A program made the translations under genes and the position numbers. Positions 40,686 through 49,262 of a stretch of 64,000 nucleotides of DNA are shown here, in pieces. The stretch covers positions 299,312 through 363,311 of the forward strand of contig NZ_CKYA01000002.1 in the NCBI RefSeq assembly GCF_001113365.1, given 5' to 3'. Numbering within the stretch: position 1 is the stretch's first letter; the number at the start of each line of letters is the position of its first letter. The notes beneath the pieces were generated by a model. It saw only the letters and a program-made list of their open reading frames with translations. It did no database searches and had not been told where the DNA came from. Origin of the DNA: Streptococcus pneumoniae. Lineage in GTDB: Bacteria > Bacillota > Bacilli > Lactobacillales > Streptococcaceae.

Positions 40686-41024
40686 ATGAAAAAAAGAATT
40701 AATAAGAAAGCATCTGTTTTTCTAGTTGCAAGTTTTTTCAGTTTTGGATTTGCTACTGTAGCTAGTGTTGTTAGTGCAACTACAGCACACCCTGCTCCAA
40801 GTCCCATTATTGATGTATGGGAATATGGTGTAAATGATAACTATGGTTATTCGAATTACTTTGTTAGTTCTCCAGATAATATTGGATCAAAATCTTCAGT
40901 AACGAATTTTTGGGGGACAGTTAAAGCTCAGGATAAAAAAGATTATGGATGGGCATATTCAAGTGCAACAAAATCTTGGAACGATGTTCGCTTAAATGCA
41001 TATTGGGATTATTATAGATTTTAA
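40686..41024 (+). CDS. Lactococcin-972-family bacteriocin precursor
   Basis: A 112-residue secreted protein. The signal peptide (Lys/Arg-rich start, hydrophobic core, cleavage expected after VVSA at about residue 31) leaves a mature part of about 81 residues, rich in Tyr, Trp, Asn and Ser, with paired motifs such as WEYGVNDNYGYSNYFVS and DYGWAYSSATKSWNDV typical of the lactococcin 972 family. Lactococcin 972 is a non-pore-forming bacteriocin that binds lipid II and blocks septum formation. Related pneumococcal loci are called streptococcins. AAGGAG precedes ATG 40686. A terminator separates it from its transporter genes, so the bacteriocin mRNA is probably in excess. Confidence 0.85.
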   Translation: MKKRINKKASVFLVASFFSFGFATVASVVSATTAHPAPSPIIDVWEYGVNDNYGYSNYFVSSPDNIGSKSSVTNFWGTVKAQDKKDYGWAYSSATKSWNDVRLNAYWDYYRF

Positions 41025-41042
41025 AAAATAATTTATGAAAAC

Positions 41043-41072
41043 AAGAGACCCAATTATAAAATAGGGTCTTTT
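41043..41072 (+). terminator. Terminator/attenuator after the bacteriocin gene
   Basis: AAGAGACCC and GGGTCTTTT pair around AATTATAAAATA. It lies just before the immunity/transporter genes, which seem to lack their own promoter, so partial read-through is likely. Confidence 0.75.
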
Positions 41073-41090
41073 GTAATATGGTAATTGCTT

Positions 41091-43073
41091 ATGAAATTAA
41101 AATTATGTATCATTGGATTCTTCTTTTGTTTGATTGCTACAATTGGTCTGGTCACTATTAGTGATACCGAAATCCCCATACCTTTACCAATTGATGGTGC
41201 TTTTTCTATCCAAGGAAAAAGTAATCTTTCTAATAATGAAATATACGAAATGGTTCGTGACTTATCAAAAACGGAAAAGGTTACCATTTACAAGCCAATC
41301 GTTCAGAGTTCGGGTCAGTTGAAGTATGTAAATTTTGATGATGTAAATAATGAACAATTAAAGTCAGCACCAATAGTAGGGATGTATTACACACTTGGGA
41401 AAATGGATGTAGACAGTTTGAAACCACTTACGATGACTGGACTACAAACAGTATATATGGCTTATCCTTGGTATATAGGAGGAATATTACAATTTACTGG
41501 AACTTTAAGAATACTGTTAATGGGTTCCATTTACTTAACTTTATTAGTTGTTTTATTTGTTGTTAGAACGAGGCAGATCAAAGAAGGAGTGATACGACGT
41601 TCTTTGGGCTTGCCTGTATACGACCTTAGAAGAGAGTATGTCATTTCTATTATTTTTGAACTGATTATGATGGCTTTATTGATGATTTCTTACAGCTCTT
41701 TTTTGGGTAATGGTTTCTTCACCTATAGTTCTAAGTTATTTTTCTCTCTGCTTTTAACGAATTTTATACTATTTCAAATCATTGATCTTATTACTTTTGT
41801 TTTATTTTGGTTGACGATTCAGATTGAAAAGCCCATTGAAATTATCAAAAACAAGGCGAAAAATAAACTTATTTTTGTCGTATGGCTTGTCATCATTTCG
41901 ATTATCATCCTTGTCTCAGGAATTTTTTTACAAGAAACAAAGAGTAGTCAATCTAGTATTAACATACAAATACAGAATTTAGTACCATGGGACACAGTAA
42001 AAGACTGGAGAAGGATTGAATTCCTTGGAATTGAAAGTAACTCTGCTAAAAATGGAGAAGTTAGTGATTCAGATGGTAAGTATCTACAGATAGTTGCTGC
42101 CTTAAAAAACTTAGATTTTTTATATATAGAACGATCTTCGGCATATGTTCCAGATTTCATGAAAACTTCGCATGTTATGGAAAATTTTTCTAAACAATTA
42201 GAAAATGACGGGATAACGAATCCAGAAATAAATAAAGAGTTAATTTATATCAACCAAACGGGTGCTAACTTACAAAATAAAGTGAATGGAACAAACTATC
42301 ATCTTTTAGATAATAAGATAGCAACCATCTATATTCCTGAGAAGTGGAAAGAAAACCAGAAATCTATTGAGAATACAGTTGTAGCAGAACAATTTATTGG
42401 AACAAACTATACAAAAGAACAGCTTGCAGTACAAATAATTCCTGATGGGGAAAAAATTTTTTATTTTAATGAGGATGCTGATAATAATCTTAAAATGAAA
42501 GATATTTTACCGCTGGCAAATGTAGCAGATAGCAAAGATAATATAGTTGTTGTTTTAGATACGGACAAAATGATGGAAAATAATAAGTTTTCTTTGGCTA
42601 GTAACATACTATATAAATCTCTTTTTAGTCCTGAAGCGGTAAAAAAAATAAATGAGATGACTGTCCCGTTGAATTTCTCAATGAATCCAGTAGATGTTTA
42701 CCAAATTGTGAAATTAAAGATCCAATCCTTAGAGCACCAAATTCTACTTTCACAAATCTTGCAGAAGATAATTTATAGTATTGTCTTTATACTCATTTAT
42801 CAATATGTCCAACTTTTTATTACTCTAAAACAGAATGAATATGTGAAAAAAATCATTTTGGGTCTGTCGAAAACATATATAGCAATTTCAAGTCTCAAAT
42901 ATTTTATGATGACTATTACAATGGTTATTCTATTTACATTTCTTATGACAGGGCAAATAGAGTTGTTATATATTGGAGCGGCTTCTCTGCTAGTTTTGAT
43001 GTTGTCAATCATAATGAGTTTTAGGAAATTATCTGAAAGCTACACTAAAATTTTAAAAGGAGATGAATCATGA
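41091..43073 (+). CDS. Bacteriocin-associated integral membrane protein (DUF1430)
   Basis: A 660-residue membrane protein with one N-terminal helix, a group of about four helices (residues roughly 135-280), a large extracytoplasmic domain (about 290-530), and three more helices at the C-terminus. This layout and its position match the DUF1430-type protein that accompanies lactococcin-972-like bacteriocins and acts with an ABC ATPase in export or self-immunity. The RBS is poor; starts at 41085 (TTG) and 41091 (ATG) are both possible. It overlaps the ATPase gene by 4 bp (ATGA). Confidence 0.82.
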   Translation: MKLKLCIIGFFFCLIATIGLVTISDTEIPIPLPIDGAFSIQGKSNLSNNEIYEMVRDLSKTEKVTIYKPIVQSSGQLKYVNFDDVNNEQLKSAPIVGMYYTLGKMDVDSLKPLTMTGLQTVYMAYPWYIGGILQFTGTLRILLMGSIYLTLLVVLFVVRTRQIKEGVIRRSLGLPVYDLRREYVISIIFELIMMALLMISYSSFLGNGFFTYSSKLFFSLLLTNFILFQIIDLITFVLFWLTIQIEKPIEIIKNKAKNKLIFVVWLVIISIIILVSGIFLQETKSSQSSINIQIQNLVPWDTVKDWRRIEFLGIESNSAKNGEVSDSDGKYLQIVAALKNLDFLYIERSSAYVPDFMKTSHVMENFSKQLENDGITNPEINKELIYINQTGANLQNKVNGTNYHLLDNKIATIYIPEKWKENQKSIENTVVAEQFIGTNYTKEQLAVQIIPDGEKIFYFNEDADNNLKMKDILPLANVADSKDNIVVVLDTDKMMENNKFSLASNILYKSLFSPEAVKKINEMTVPLNFSMNPVDVYQIVKLKIQSLEHQILLSQILQKIIYSIVFILIYQYVQLFITLKQNEYVKKIILGLSKTYIAISSLKYFMMTITMVILFTFLMTGQIELLYIGAASLLVLMLSIIMSFRKLSESYTKILKGDES

Positions 43074-43693
43074 CAATTGACCTTTTGAACGTTTCAAAAA
43101 GTTTCGGCTCAAAGAAGATCTTTACAGACTTAAATTTAATATTTGAATCTGGAAAAAGCTATGCATTGATTGGAGGTTCTGGCTCCGGTAAAAGTACCCT
43201 TCTTAATATTATAGGAAGATTAGAAAAAATTGACAGTGGGAATGTTTTAGTTGATAAACAAGATATTTGGAAGATAAAAGAAAGAACTTTTTTTAAAAAT
43301 ACTGTTGGATATGTATTTCAGAATTATTCTTTAATAGATAACAAAACAGTATATGATAATCTGAGCCTTATTACTAAAGACAAAAAAACAATAACTGACG
43401 TACTTGAAAAAGTAGGACTGTCAAGTGACTATTTACATCAAAAAATATATGAATTGTCTGGAGGGCAGGCTCAACGTGTAGCTATTGCCAGAATGTTAAT
43501 GAAACCACGTAAAATTATCTTAGCAGATGAGCCCACAGGAGCTTTAGATGGTGAGATTGGAAAAGAAATCATTCGTTTGTTATTAAATGAAAAAGATGAA
43601 GACAAATATGTTATAATAGCGACGCATGATCCAGCTGTCTATAACGAAGTTGATGTGATAATTGACATGAAAGATATAGGGTATATGGTATGA
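43070..43693 (+). CDS. ABC transporter ATPase of the bacteriocin locus
   Basis: A 207-residue ATPase of the LolD/MacB type: Walker A GGSGSGKST, signature LSGGQAQRV, Walker B IILADEPTGALDG, H-loop IATHDPAVY. It is coupled by 4-bp overlaps to the DUF1430 gene before it and to the 166-residue gene after it, so the three act together, probably in immunity or export of the bacteriocin. Confidence 0.88.
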   Translation: MTIDLLNVSKSFGSKKIFTDLNLIFESGKSYALIGGSGSGKSTLLNIIGRLEKIDSGNVLVDKQDIWKIKERTFFKNTVGYVFQNYSLIDNKTVYDNLSLITKDKKTITDVLEKVGLSSDYLHQKIYELSGGQAQRVAIARMLMKPRKIILADEPTGALDGEIGKEIIRLLLNEKDEDKYVIIATHDPAVYNEVDVIIDMKDIGYMV

Positions 43694-44190
43694 AAAAGAA
43701 AATTTATATTGCTTTGATCTTTGTAACTGGAGCACTTGCCATTTTCTTCTTTGGAAAACAAATGATTACAAAAGAAAATATCAATAAGCCAACGGTAGAG
43801 TTAACAGTCTATACGCTTTCTTCTAGTGATACAGAAAAATGGAATAAAGTGAGACAAGTAGAAACGGAAGAAGCTATATACTTCATAACTGTGAAAGAAG
43901 TATCATCTTCAGAAGAAGTATTTTCAAACATCATTGCAAATGGAGCTGCTACGGGGTTCGGAGTTCGTGAAGAAGAAGTGAAGAAATTCAATAATGGTTT
44001 AGGAGACACTATAGAGGACTCTAAGCATAATAAACTAATTGAAATAGAATTTTTTACTTTTTCTGATGATGGCGAGGGATTTGTGGTAGCAAACTTTGAC
44101 TACGGTAAAGAAGAGTTGAATTCTCAGAAAAAAGATATAAAAGAGTTATATAAAAAAATATATGAATCTTTTAAAGAAAAGAATAAATGA
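43690..44190 (+). CDS. Membrane-anchored hypothetical protein of the bacteriocin operon
   Basis: A 166-residue protein with one N-terminal helix (about residues 5-24) and a hydrophilic extracytoplasmic domain rich in Glu, Lys and Ser. No motif is recognised. It is the last gene of the locus and overlaps the ATPase stop by 4 bp. An outward-facing anchored protein in this position could be an immunity factor, but this is inference. It is AT-rich like the rest of the locus. Confidence 0.75.
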   Translation: MKKKIYIALIFVTGALAIFFFGKQMITKENINKPTVELTVYTLSSSDTEKWNKVRQVETEEAIYFITVKEVSSSEEVFSNIIANGAATGFGVREEEVKKFNNGLGDTIEDSKHNKLIEIEFFTFSDDGEGFVVANFDYGKEELNSQKKDIKELYKKIYESFKEKNK

Positions 44191-44276
44191 TTGTATTATA
44201 ATCCTTGTATTTTGCTATGGTTTGTTAATTGATTTTTGCATATCTTACTTCAACATACTATAAAATAAAACATAAG

Positions 44277-44314
44277 AAAACGAGTATCTCCAACTACGGA
44301 AATACTCGCTTTTT
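44277..44314. terminator. Bidirectional terminator between the bacteriocin locus and gor
   Basis: AAAACGAGTAT and ATACTCGCTTTTT arms with an inner TCC/GGA pairing around AACTAC. It serves both convergent transcripts. Confidence 0.88.
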
Positions 44315-44355
44315 GATATTTAGAAGTGTTTCTTGCTCTGCTTCTTTTATTTCGA

Positions 44356-45702
44356 TTAACGCATAGTTACAAATTCTTCAGATGCAGTTGGGTGAATTGC
44401 CACAGTTGCATCAAAGTCAGCCTTGGTTGCTCCCATTTTGATAGCAACAGCAAATCCTTGGATCATTTCATCAACGCCGTAGCCAATTCCATGAAGTCCG
44501 ACAACTTTTTCTTCTGAACCAGCTGTTATCAATTTGAAACGGGATTCTTGTCTATTGCTAGTAACGGCAGAGTACATAGATGCAAAGCTTGATTTGTAAA
44601 CCTTGATTTGGTCTTGACCATATTTTTTGATAGCTTGCTCTTCTGTCAATCCGACAGTTCCGATAGCAGGGTGTGAAAAGACAACGGTTGGAATAGTTGT
44701 GTAGTCCATTTTAGCAGTTGTTTTGCCGTTAAAGAGACGTTCAGATAAAGTACGTCCAGCCTTGATTGCAACTGGAGTCAGTTCTTTTTCACCTGTTACA
44801 TCACCTAGAGCGTAGATTCCTTCAACAACAGTATTTTGGTATTCATCCACTTGGATAAAGCCACGTTCGTTCAGAGTTACTCCAGCTTTTTCAAGTTGCA
44901 AGCCCTTAACGTTTGGACGTCGACCCGTAGCCCAGATAACTTGGCTAGCTGTGTGACTAGTACCATCTTCGAAATGAATGGTAATGCCTTCAGCAGTTTT
45001 TTCTAACTTGGCAGGGACTTTGTGAGTATGAAGTGGCAAGTTTGTTCTTTCCATTTCCTTGACCAGACCTTCAACGATGTAAGAATCAAAACCACGTAAA
45101 GGACGATCGCGGCGAACAAAGAGGTCTGTCTTGACACCAAAAGTGTGGAGTACGCCAGCCAATTCAACGGCGATATAACCAGCGCCTAGAATAGCAACTG
45201 ACTCTGGCAATTCTTCCCAGGCAAATACATCATCAGAAGAGCCACCTAGCTCAGCACCAGGAATATTTGGAATACTTGGATGAGCACCAGTCGCAATCAC
45301 GATATGCTTAGCACGAATCAGTTCACCATTTACGCTAACAGTATGAGAATCTACAAATTCAGCATGGCCTTCAATCAAGTCTACACCGTTGCGTTTAAAA
45401 CTGCCATCATAAGAAGAACGAGCGCGATCAATGTAGGCTTCACGATTGCGACGTAGGGTTGCAAAGTCAAAGTAAAGATTAGTAGTCTTAAAGCCGTAGT
45501 CTTCTCCAAATTGATGGAAAGTCTCAGCGATTTGCGCCCCGTACCACATGATTTTTTTCGGAACACAACCGACGTTAACACAGGTTCCACCTAATTTCTT
45601 TTCCTCAATAACGGCCGCTTTGGCTCCATGCTCACCAGCTCGGTTCATGGTAGCAATTCCTCCGCTACCTCCACCGATAGCGATGATATCGTATTCTCTC
45701 AT
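44356..45702 (-). CDS. gor: Glutathione reductase
   Basis: A 448-residue FAD/NADPH disulfide reductase. FAD-binding IIAIGGGSGGIATMNRA, redox-active disulfide GGTCVNVGCVPKKIMW, NADPH fold AILGAGYIAVELAG, second FAD site GIYALGDVTG, and the C-terminal catalytic His-Glu HPTASEEFVTM are all present. It keeps imported glutathione reduced, important for oxidative stress since pneumococci import but do not make glutathione. GGAGTTTTCA precedes the ATG. Promoter not clear in the 285-bp gap, which otherwise holds only the start of the divergent efflux operon. Confidence 0.94.
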   Translation of the reverse strand: MREYDIIAIGGGSGGIATMNRAGEHGAKAAVIEEKKLGGTCVNVGCVPKKIMWYGAQIAETFHQFGEDYGFKTTNLYFDFATLRRNREAYIDRARSSYDGSFKRNGVDLIEGHAEFVDSHTVSVNGELIRAKHIVIATGAHPSIPNIPGAELGGSSDDVFAWEELPESVAILGAGYIAVELAGVLHTFGVKTDLFVRRDRPLRGFDSYIVEGLVKEMERTNLPLHTHKVPAKLEKTAEGITIHFEDGTSHTASQVIWATGRRPNVKGLQLEKAGVTLNERGFIQVDEYQNTVVEGIYALGDVTGEKELTPVAIKAGRTLSERLFNGKTTAKMDYTTIPTVVFSHPAIGTVGLTEEQAIKKYGQDQIKVYKSSFASMYSAVTSNRQESRFKLITAGSEEKVVGLHGIGYGVDEMIQGFAVAIKMGATKADFDATVAIHPTASEEFVTMR

Positions 45703-45946
45703 TGAAAACTCCTTTGTACTCTTTTAAATAGTCGAGTGTCTTTTTTGATAGTCATATTCTATCTTTTTTTTGATTTGATTGCAAAAATCTGCTACGCACA
45801 AAAAATTGCAAAAAAGCTTGCCAAATAAGTCAAAATAATGTATTATATAACTAGTACAATAGAAAAGCATAATTCCGAACGATTGTTTAATCCTGAACTG
45901 TCATTATTTCCATCTGAACTGCATTGTTTGCTGGAGGGAAATTTGG

Positions 45947-45952
45947 TATAAT
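45947..45952 (+). promoter_or_regulatory. Extended -10 of the MacAB-like operon
   Basis: TTTGGTATAAT with hexamer at 45947-45952, 35 bp before the start codon. No good -35 is visible. Confidence 0.65.
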
Positions 45953-45987
45953 AGCAAAGTATTGTAAAAAAGAAAAGGAGTTTCATT

Positions 45988-47193
45988 ATGAAGAAAAAGA
46001 ATGGTAAAGCTAAAAAGTGGCAACTGTATGCAGCAATCGGTGCTGCCAGTGTAGTTGTATTGGGGGCTGGGGGGATTTTACTCTTTAGACAACCTTCGCA
46101 AACTGATGTTAAGGATGAAACGCCACATCTAGTAGTGGCAAAAGAGGGAACTGTTGCTTCGTCAGTTTTATTGTCAGGAACAGTAACGGCAAAAAATGAA
46201 CAATACGTTTATTTTGATGCTAGCAAGGGAGATTTAGATGAAATCCTTGTTTCTGTGGGGGATAAGGTCAGCGAAGGGCAGGCTTTAGTCAAGTACAGTA
46301 GTTCAGAAGCGCAGGCGGCCTATGATTCAGCTAGTCGGGCGGTAGCTAAGGCAGATCGTCATATCAATGAACTCAATCAAGCACGAAATGAAGCCATTTC
46401 AGCTCCAGCTCCTCAAGCCTCTGCGCCAGCAGGAGGAGAAGATGCAACGGTGCAAAGCCCAACTCCAGTGGCTGGAAATTCTGTTGCTTCTATTGACGCT
46501 CAGTTGGGTGATGCCCGTGATGCTCGTGCAGATGCAGCAGCACAATTAAGTAAGGCTCAAAGTCAGTTAGATGCAATGACGGTTCTCAGTACCCTAGAGG
46601 GAACTGTGGTCGAAGTCAACCACAATGTTTCTAAATCTCCAACAGGAGATAGCCAAGTAGTCGTTCATGTCGTAAGTAATGAAAACTTGCAAGTTAAGGG
46701 AGAACTGTCTGAATATAACCTCGCCAACCTATCTGTAGGTCAAGAAGTAACTTTTACTTCTAAAGTTTACCAAGATAAGAGCTGGACTGGTAAGATTAGC
46801 TATATCTCTGATTACCCTAAAAACAATGGCGAAGCAGCAAGTACAGCTGTAGCAGCAGGCGGTAACTCTGGTTCTAAATATCCATATACCATTGATGTTA
46901 CAAGTGAAATCGGTGACTTGAAACAAGGATTCTCAGTAAGTGTTGAGGTCAAAAATAAGAGTAAAGCCATTTTGGTTCCTCTAACAAGTGTTGTGACTGA
47001 AAATGATAAGAACTATGTCTGGGTGCTTGACGAGCAGAAAAAGGCCAAGAAAGTGGAAGTTGGTTTGGGCAATGCTGATGCAGACAACCAAGAAATCACT
47101 TCAGGTCTGACAAATGGAGTCAAAGTCATCAGTAACCCAACGTCTTCCTTGGAAGAAGGAAAAGAGGTGAAGGCTGATGAAGCAACTAATTAG
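45988..47193 (+). CDS. MacA-like membrane fusion/adaptor protein
   Basis: A 401-residue protein with an N-terminal membrane helix (about 11-32) and a periplasmic-adaptor architecture: lipoyl half (VASSVLLSGTVTAKNEQYVYFDASKG), a shortened alpha-helical hairpin with an Ala/Pro-rich insert (about 125-165), and beta-barrel/membrane-proximal domains (LQVKGELSEYNLANLSVGQEVTFTS, then LVPLTSVVTENDKNYVWVL). It corresponds to the pneumococcal adaptor of the MacAB-like pump SP0785-0787 (Spr0693-0695). Its end overlaps the ATPase gene by 17 bp. Confidence 0.9.
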   Translation: MKKKNGKAKKWQLYAAIGAASVVVLGAGGILLFRQPSQTDVKDETPHLVVAKEGTVASSVLLSGTVTAKNEQYVYFDASKGDLDEILVSVGDKVSEGQALVKYSSSEAQAAYDSASRAVAKADRHINELNQARNEAISAPAPQASAPAGGEDATVQSPTPVAGNSVASIDAQLGDARDARADAAAQLSKAQSQLDAMTVLSTLEGTVVEVNHNVSKSPTGDSQVVVHVVSNENLQVKGELSEYNLANLSVGQEVTFTSKVYQDKSWTGKISYISDYPKNNGEAASTAVAAGGNSGSKYPYTIDVTSEIGDLKQGFSVSVEVKNKSKAILVPLTSVVTENDKNYVWVLDEQKKAKKVEVGLGNADADNQEITSGLTNGVKVISNPTSSLEEGKEVKADEATN

Positions 47194-47878
47194 TCTAAAA
47201 AATATCTGCAGAAGCTATCGCAATGGTGACCAAGAGCTGCAGGTTCTCAAAAATATCAACCTAGAAGTGAATGAGGGTGAATTTGTAGCCATCATGGGAC
47301 CATCTGGTTCTGGGAAGTCCACTCTCATGAATACGATTGGCATGTTGGATACACCAACCAGTGGAGAGTATTATCTTGAAGGTCAAGAAGTGGCTGGACT
47401 AGGTGAAAAACAACTTGCCAAGGTCCGTAACCAACAAATCGGTTTTGTCTTTCAGCAGTTCTTTCTTCTATCGAAGCTCAATGCTCTGCAAAATGTAGAA
47501 TTGCCCTTGATTTACGCAGGAGTTTCGTCTTCAAAACGTCGCAAGTTGGCTGAGGAGTATTTAGACAAGGTTGAATTGACAGAACGTAGTCATCATTTGC
47601 CTTCGGAATTATCTGGTGGTCAAAAGCAACGTGTGGCTATTGCGCGTGCCTTGGTAAACAATCCTTCTATTATCCTAGCAGACGAACCGACAGGAGCCTT
47701 GGATACCAAAACAGGTAACCAAATTATGCAACTATTGGTTGATTTGAATAAAGAAGGAAAAACCATTATCATGGTAACGCATGAGCCTGAAATAGCTGCT
47801 TATGCCAAACGTCAGATTGTCATTCGCGATGGAGTTATTTCATCTGATAGTGCTCAGTTAGAAAAGGAGGAAAACTAA
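47177..47878 (+). CDS. MacB-like ABC transporter ATPase
   Basis: A 233-residue ATPase: Walker A GPSGSGKST, signature LSGGQKQRV, Walker B IILADEPTGALDT, H-loop MVTHEPEIA. It energises the permease encoded 1 bp downstream. The three-gene pump exports antimicrobial peptides or antibiotics in pneumococcus according to earlier work on this locus. Here only homology and gene order are visible. Confidence 0.93.
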   Translation: MKQLISLKNICRSYRNGDQELQVLKNINLEVNEGEFVAIMGPSGSGKSTLMNTIGMLDTPTSGEYYLEGQEVAGLGEKQLAKVRNQQIGFVFQQFFLLSKLNALQNVELPLIYAGVSSSKRRKLAEEYLDKVELTERSHHLPSELSGGQKQRVAIARALVNNPSIILADEPTGALDTKTGNQIMQLLVDLNKEGKTIIMVTHEPEIAAYAKRQIVIRDGVISSDSAQLEKEEN

Positions 47879-47879
47879 G

Positions 47880-49139
47880 ATGCAGAATCTGAAATTTGCC
47901 TTTTCATCTATTATGGCTCACAAGATGCGTTCTTTGCTTACCATGATTGGGATTATTATCGGTGTTTCATCGGTTGTTGTGATTATGGCTTTGGGAGATT
48001 CCCTATCTCGTCAAGTCAATAAAGATATGACCAAATCTCAGAAAAATATTAGCGTCTTCTTCTCTCCTAAAAAAAGTAAAGATGGGTCTTTTACTCAGAA
48101 ACAATCAGCTTTTACGGTTTCTGGAAAAGAAGAGGAAGTTCATGTTGAACCACCAAAACCGCAAGAATCTTGGGTCAAGGAGGCAGCCAAACTCAAGGGA
48201 GTGGATAGTTACTATGTAACCAATTCAACGAATGCCATCTTGACCTATCAAGATAAAAAGGTTGAGAATGCTAATTTGACAGGTGGAAACAGAACTTACA
48301 TGGACGCTGTTAAGAATGAAATTATTGCAGGTCGTAGTCTAAGAGAGCAAGATTTCAAAGAGTTTGCAAGTGTCATTTTGCTAGATGAGGAATTGTCCAT
48401 TAGTTTATTTGGCTCTCCACAAGAGGCTATTAACAAGGTTGTAGAAGTCAATGATTTTAGTTACCGAGTCATTGGGGTTTATACTAGTCCAGAGGCTAAA
48501 AGGTCAAAAATATATGGGTTTGGTGGCTTGCCTATTACTACCAATATCTCCCTTGCTGCGAATTTTAATGTAGATGAAATAGCTAGTATTGTCTTTCGAG
48601 TGAATGATACCAGTTTAACTCCAACTCTGGGTCCAGAACTGGCACGAAAAATGACAGAACTTGCAGGCTTGCAACAGGGAGAATATCAGGTGGCAGATGA
48701 GTCGCTTACATTTGCAGAAATTCAACAATCGTTTAGTTTTATGACGACGATTATCAGTTCCATCGCAGGGATTTCCCTCTTTGTTGGAGGAACTGGTGTT
48801 ATGAACATCATGCTGGTTTCGGTGACAGAGCGCACTCGTGAGATTGGTCTTCGTAAGGCTTTGGGTGCAACGCGTGCCAATATTTTAATCCAGTTTTTGA
48901 TTGAATCCATGATTTTGACCTTGTTAGGTGGCTTGATTGGCTTGACAATTGCAAGTGGTTTAACTGCCTTAGCAGGTTTGTTACTGCAAGGTTTGATTAC
49001 GGGTATAGAAGTTGGAGTATCGATCCCAGTTGCCCTATTTAGTCTTGCAGTTTCGGCTAGCGTGGGTATAGTTTTTGGAGTCTTGCCAGCCAACAAGGCA
49101 TCGAAACTTGACCCAATCGAAGCCCTTCGTTATGAATAA
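47880..49139 (+). CDS. MacB-like ABC transporter permease
   Basis: A 419-residue permease with the MacB fold: one N-terminal helix (residues about 15-38, HKMRSLLTMIGIIIGVSSVVVIMALGDS), a large extracellular domain (about 45-280) and three C-terminal helices with the FtsX-type motif VTERTREIGLRKALGATRANIL. It ends KLDPIEALRYE, typical of the family. AGGAGG precedes the ATG. Confidence 0.93.
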   Translation: MQNLKFAFSSIMAHKMRSLLTMIGIIIGVSSVVVIMALGDSLSRQVNKDMTKSQKNISVFFSPKKSKDGSFTQKQSAFTVSGKEEEVHVEPPKPQESWVKEAAKLKGVDSYYVTNSTNAILTYQDKKVENANLTGGNRTYMDAVKNEIIAGRSLREQDFKEFASVILLDEELSISLFGSPQEAINKVVEVNDFSYRVIGVYTSPEAKRSKIYGFGGLPITTNISLAANFNVDEIASIVFRVNDTSLTPTLGPELARKMTELAGLQQGEYQVADESLTFAEIQQSFSFMTTIISSIAGISLFVGGTGVMNIMLVSVTERTREIGLRKALGATRANILIQFLIESMILTLLGGLIGLTIASGLTALAGLLLQGLITGIEVGVSIPVALFSLAVSASVGIVFGVLPANKASKLDPIEALRYE

Positions 49140-49262
49140 GATCAACAAGATGGACACTCGTCTATCTTGTTTTTGTATGGATTTCCCTATCGAAAATCCT
49201 TAAAAATGTGATATAATGAAGTGTTAGAAAAACAGGTTTCATTTGCCTGGAAAGGAAAAATT

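Noticed and set aside
46367..46549. 60-codon ORF inside the MacA-like gene
   Set aside because: Alternate-frame shadow in an Ala/Gln-rich segment with no RBS.
48722..49096. 124-codon antisense ORF in the MacB-like permease
   Set aside because: Antisense shadow of a clear permease gene; no initiation signal.
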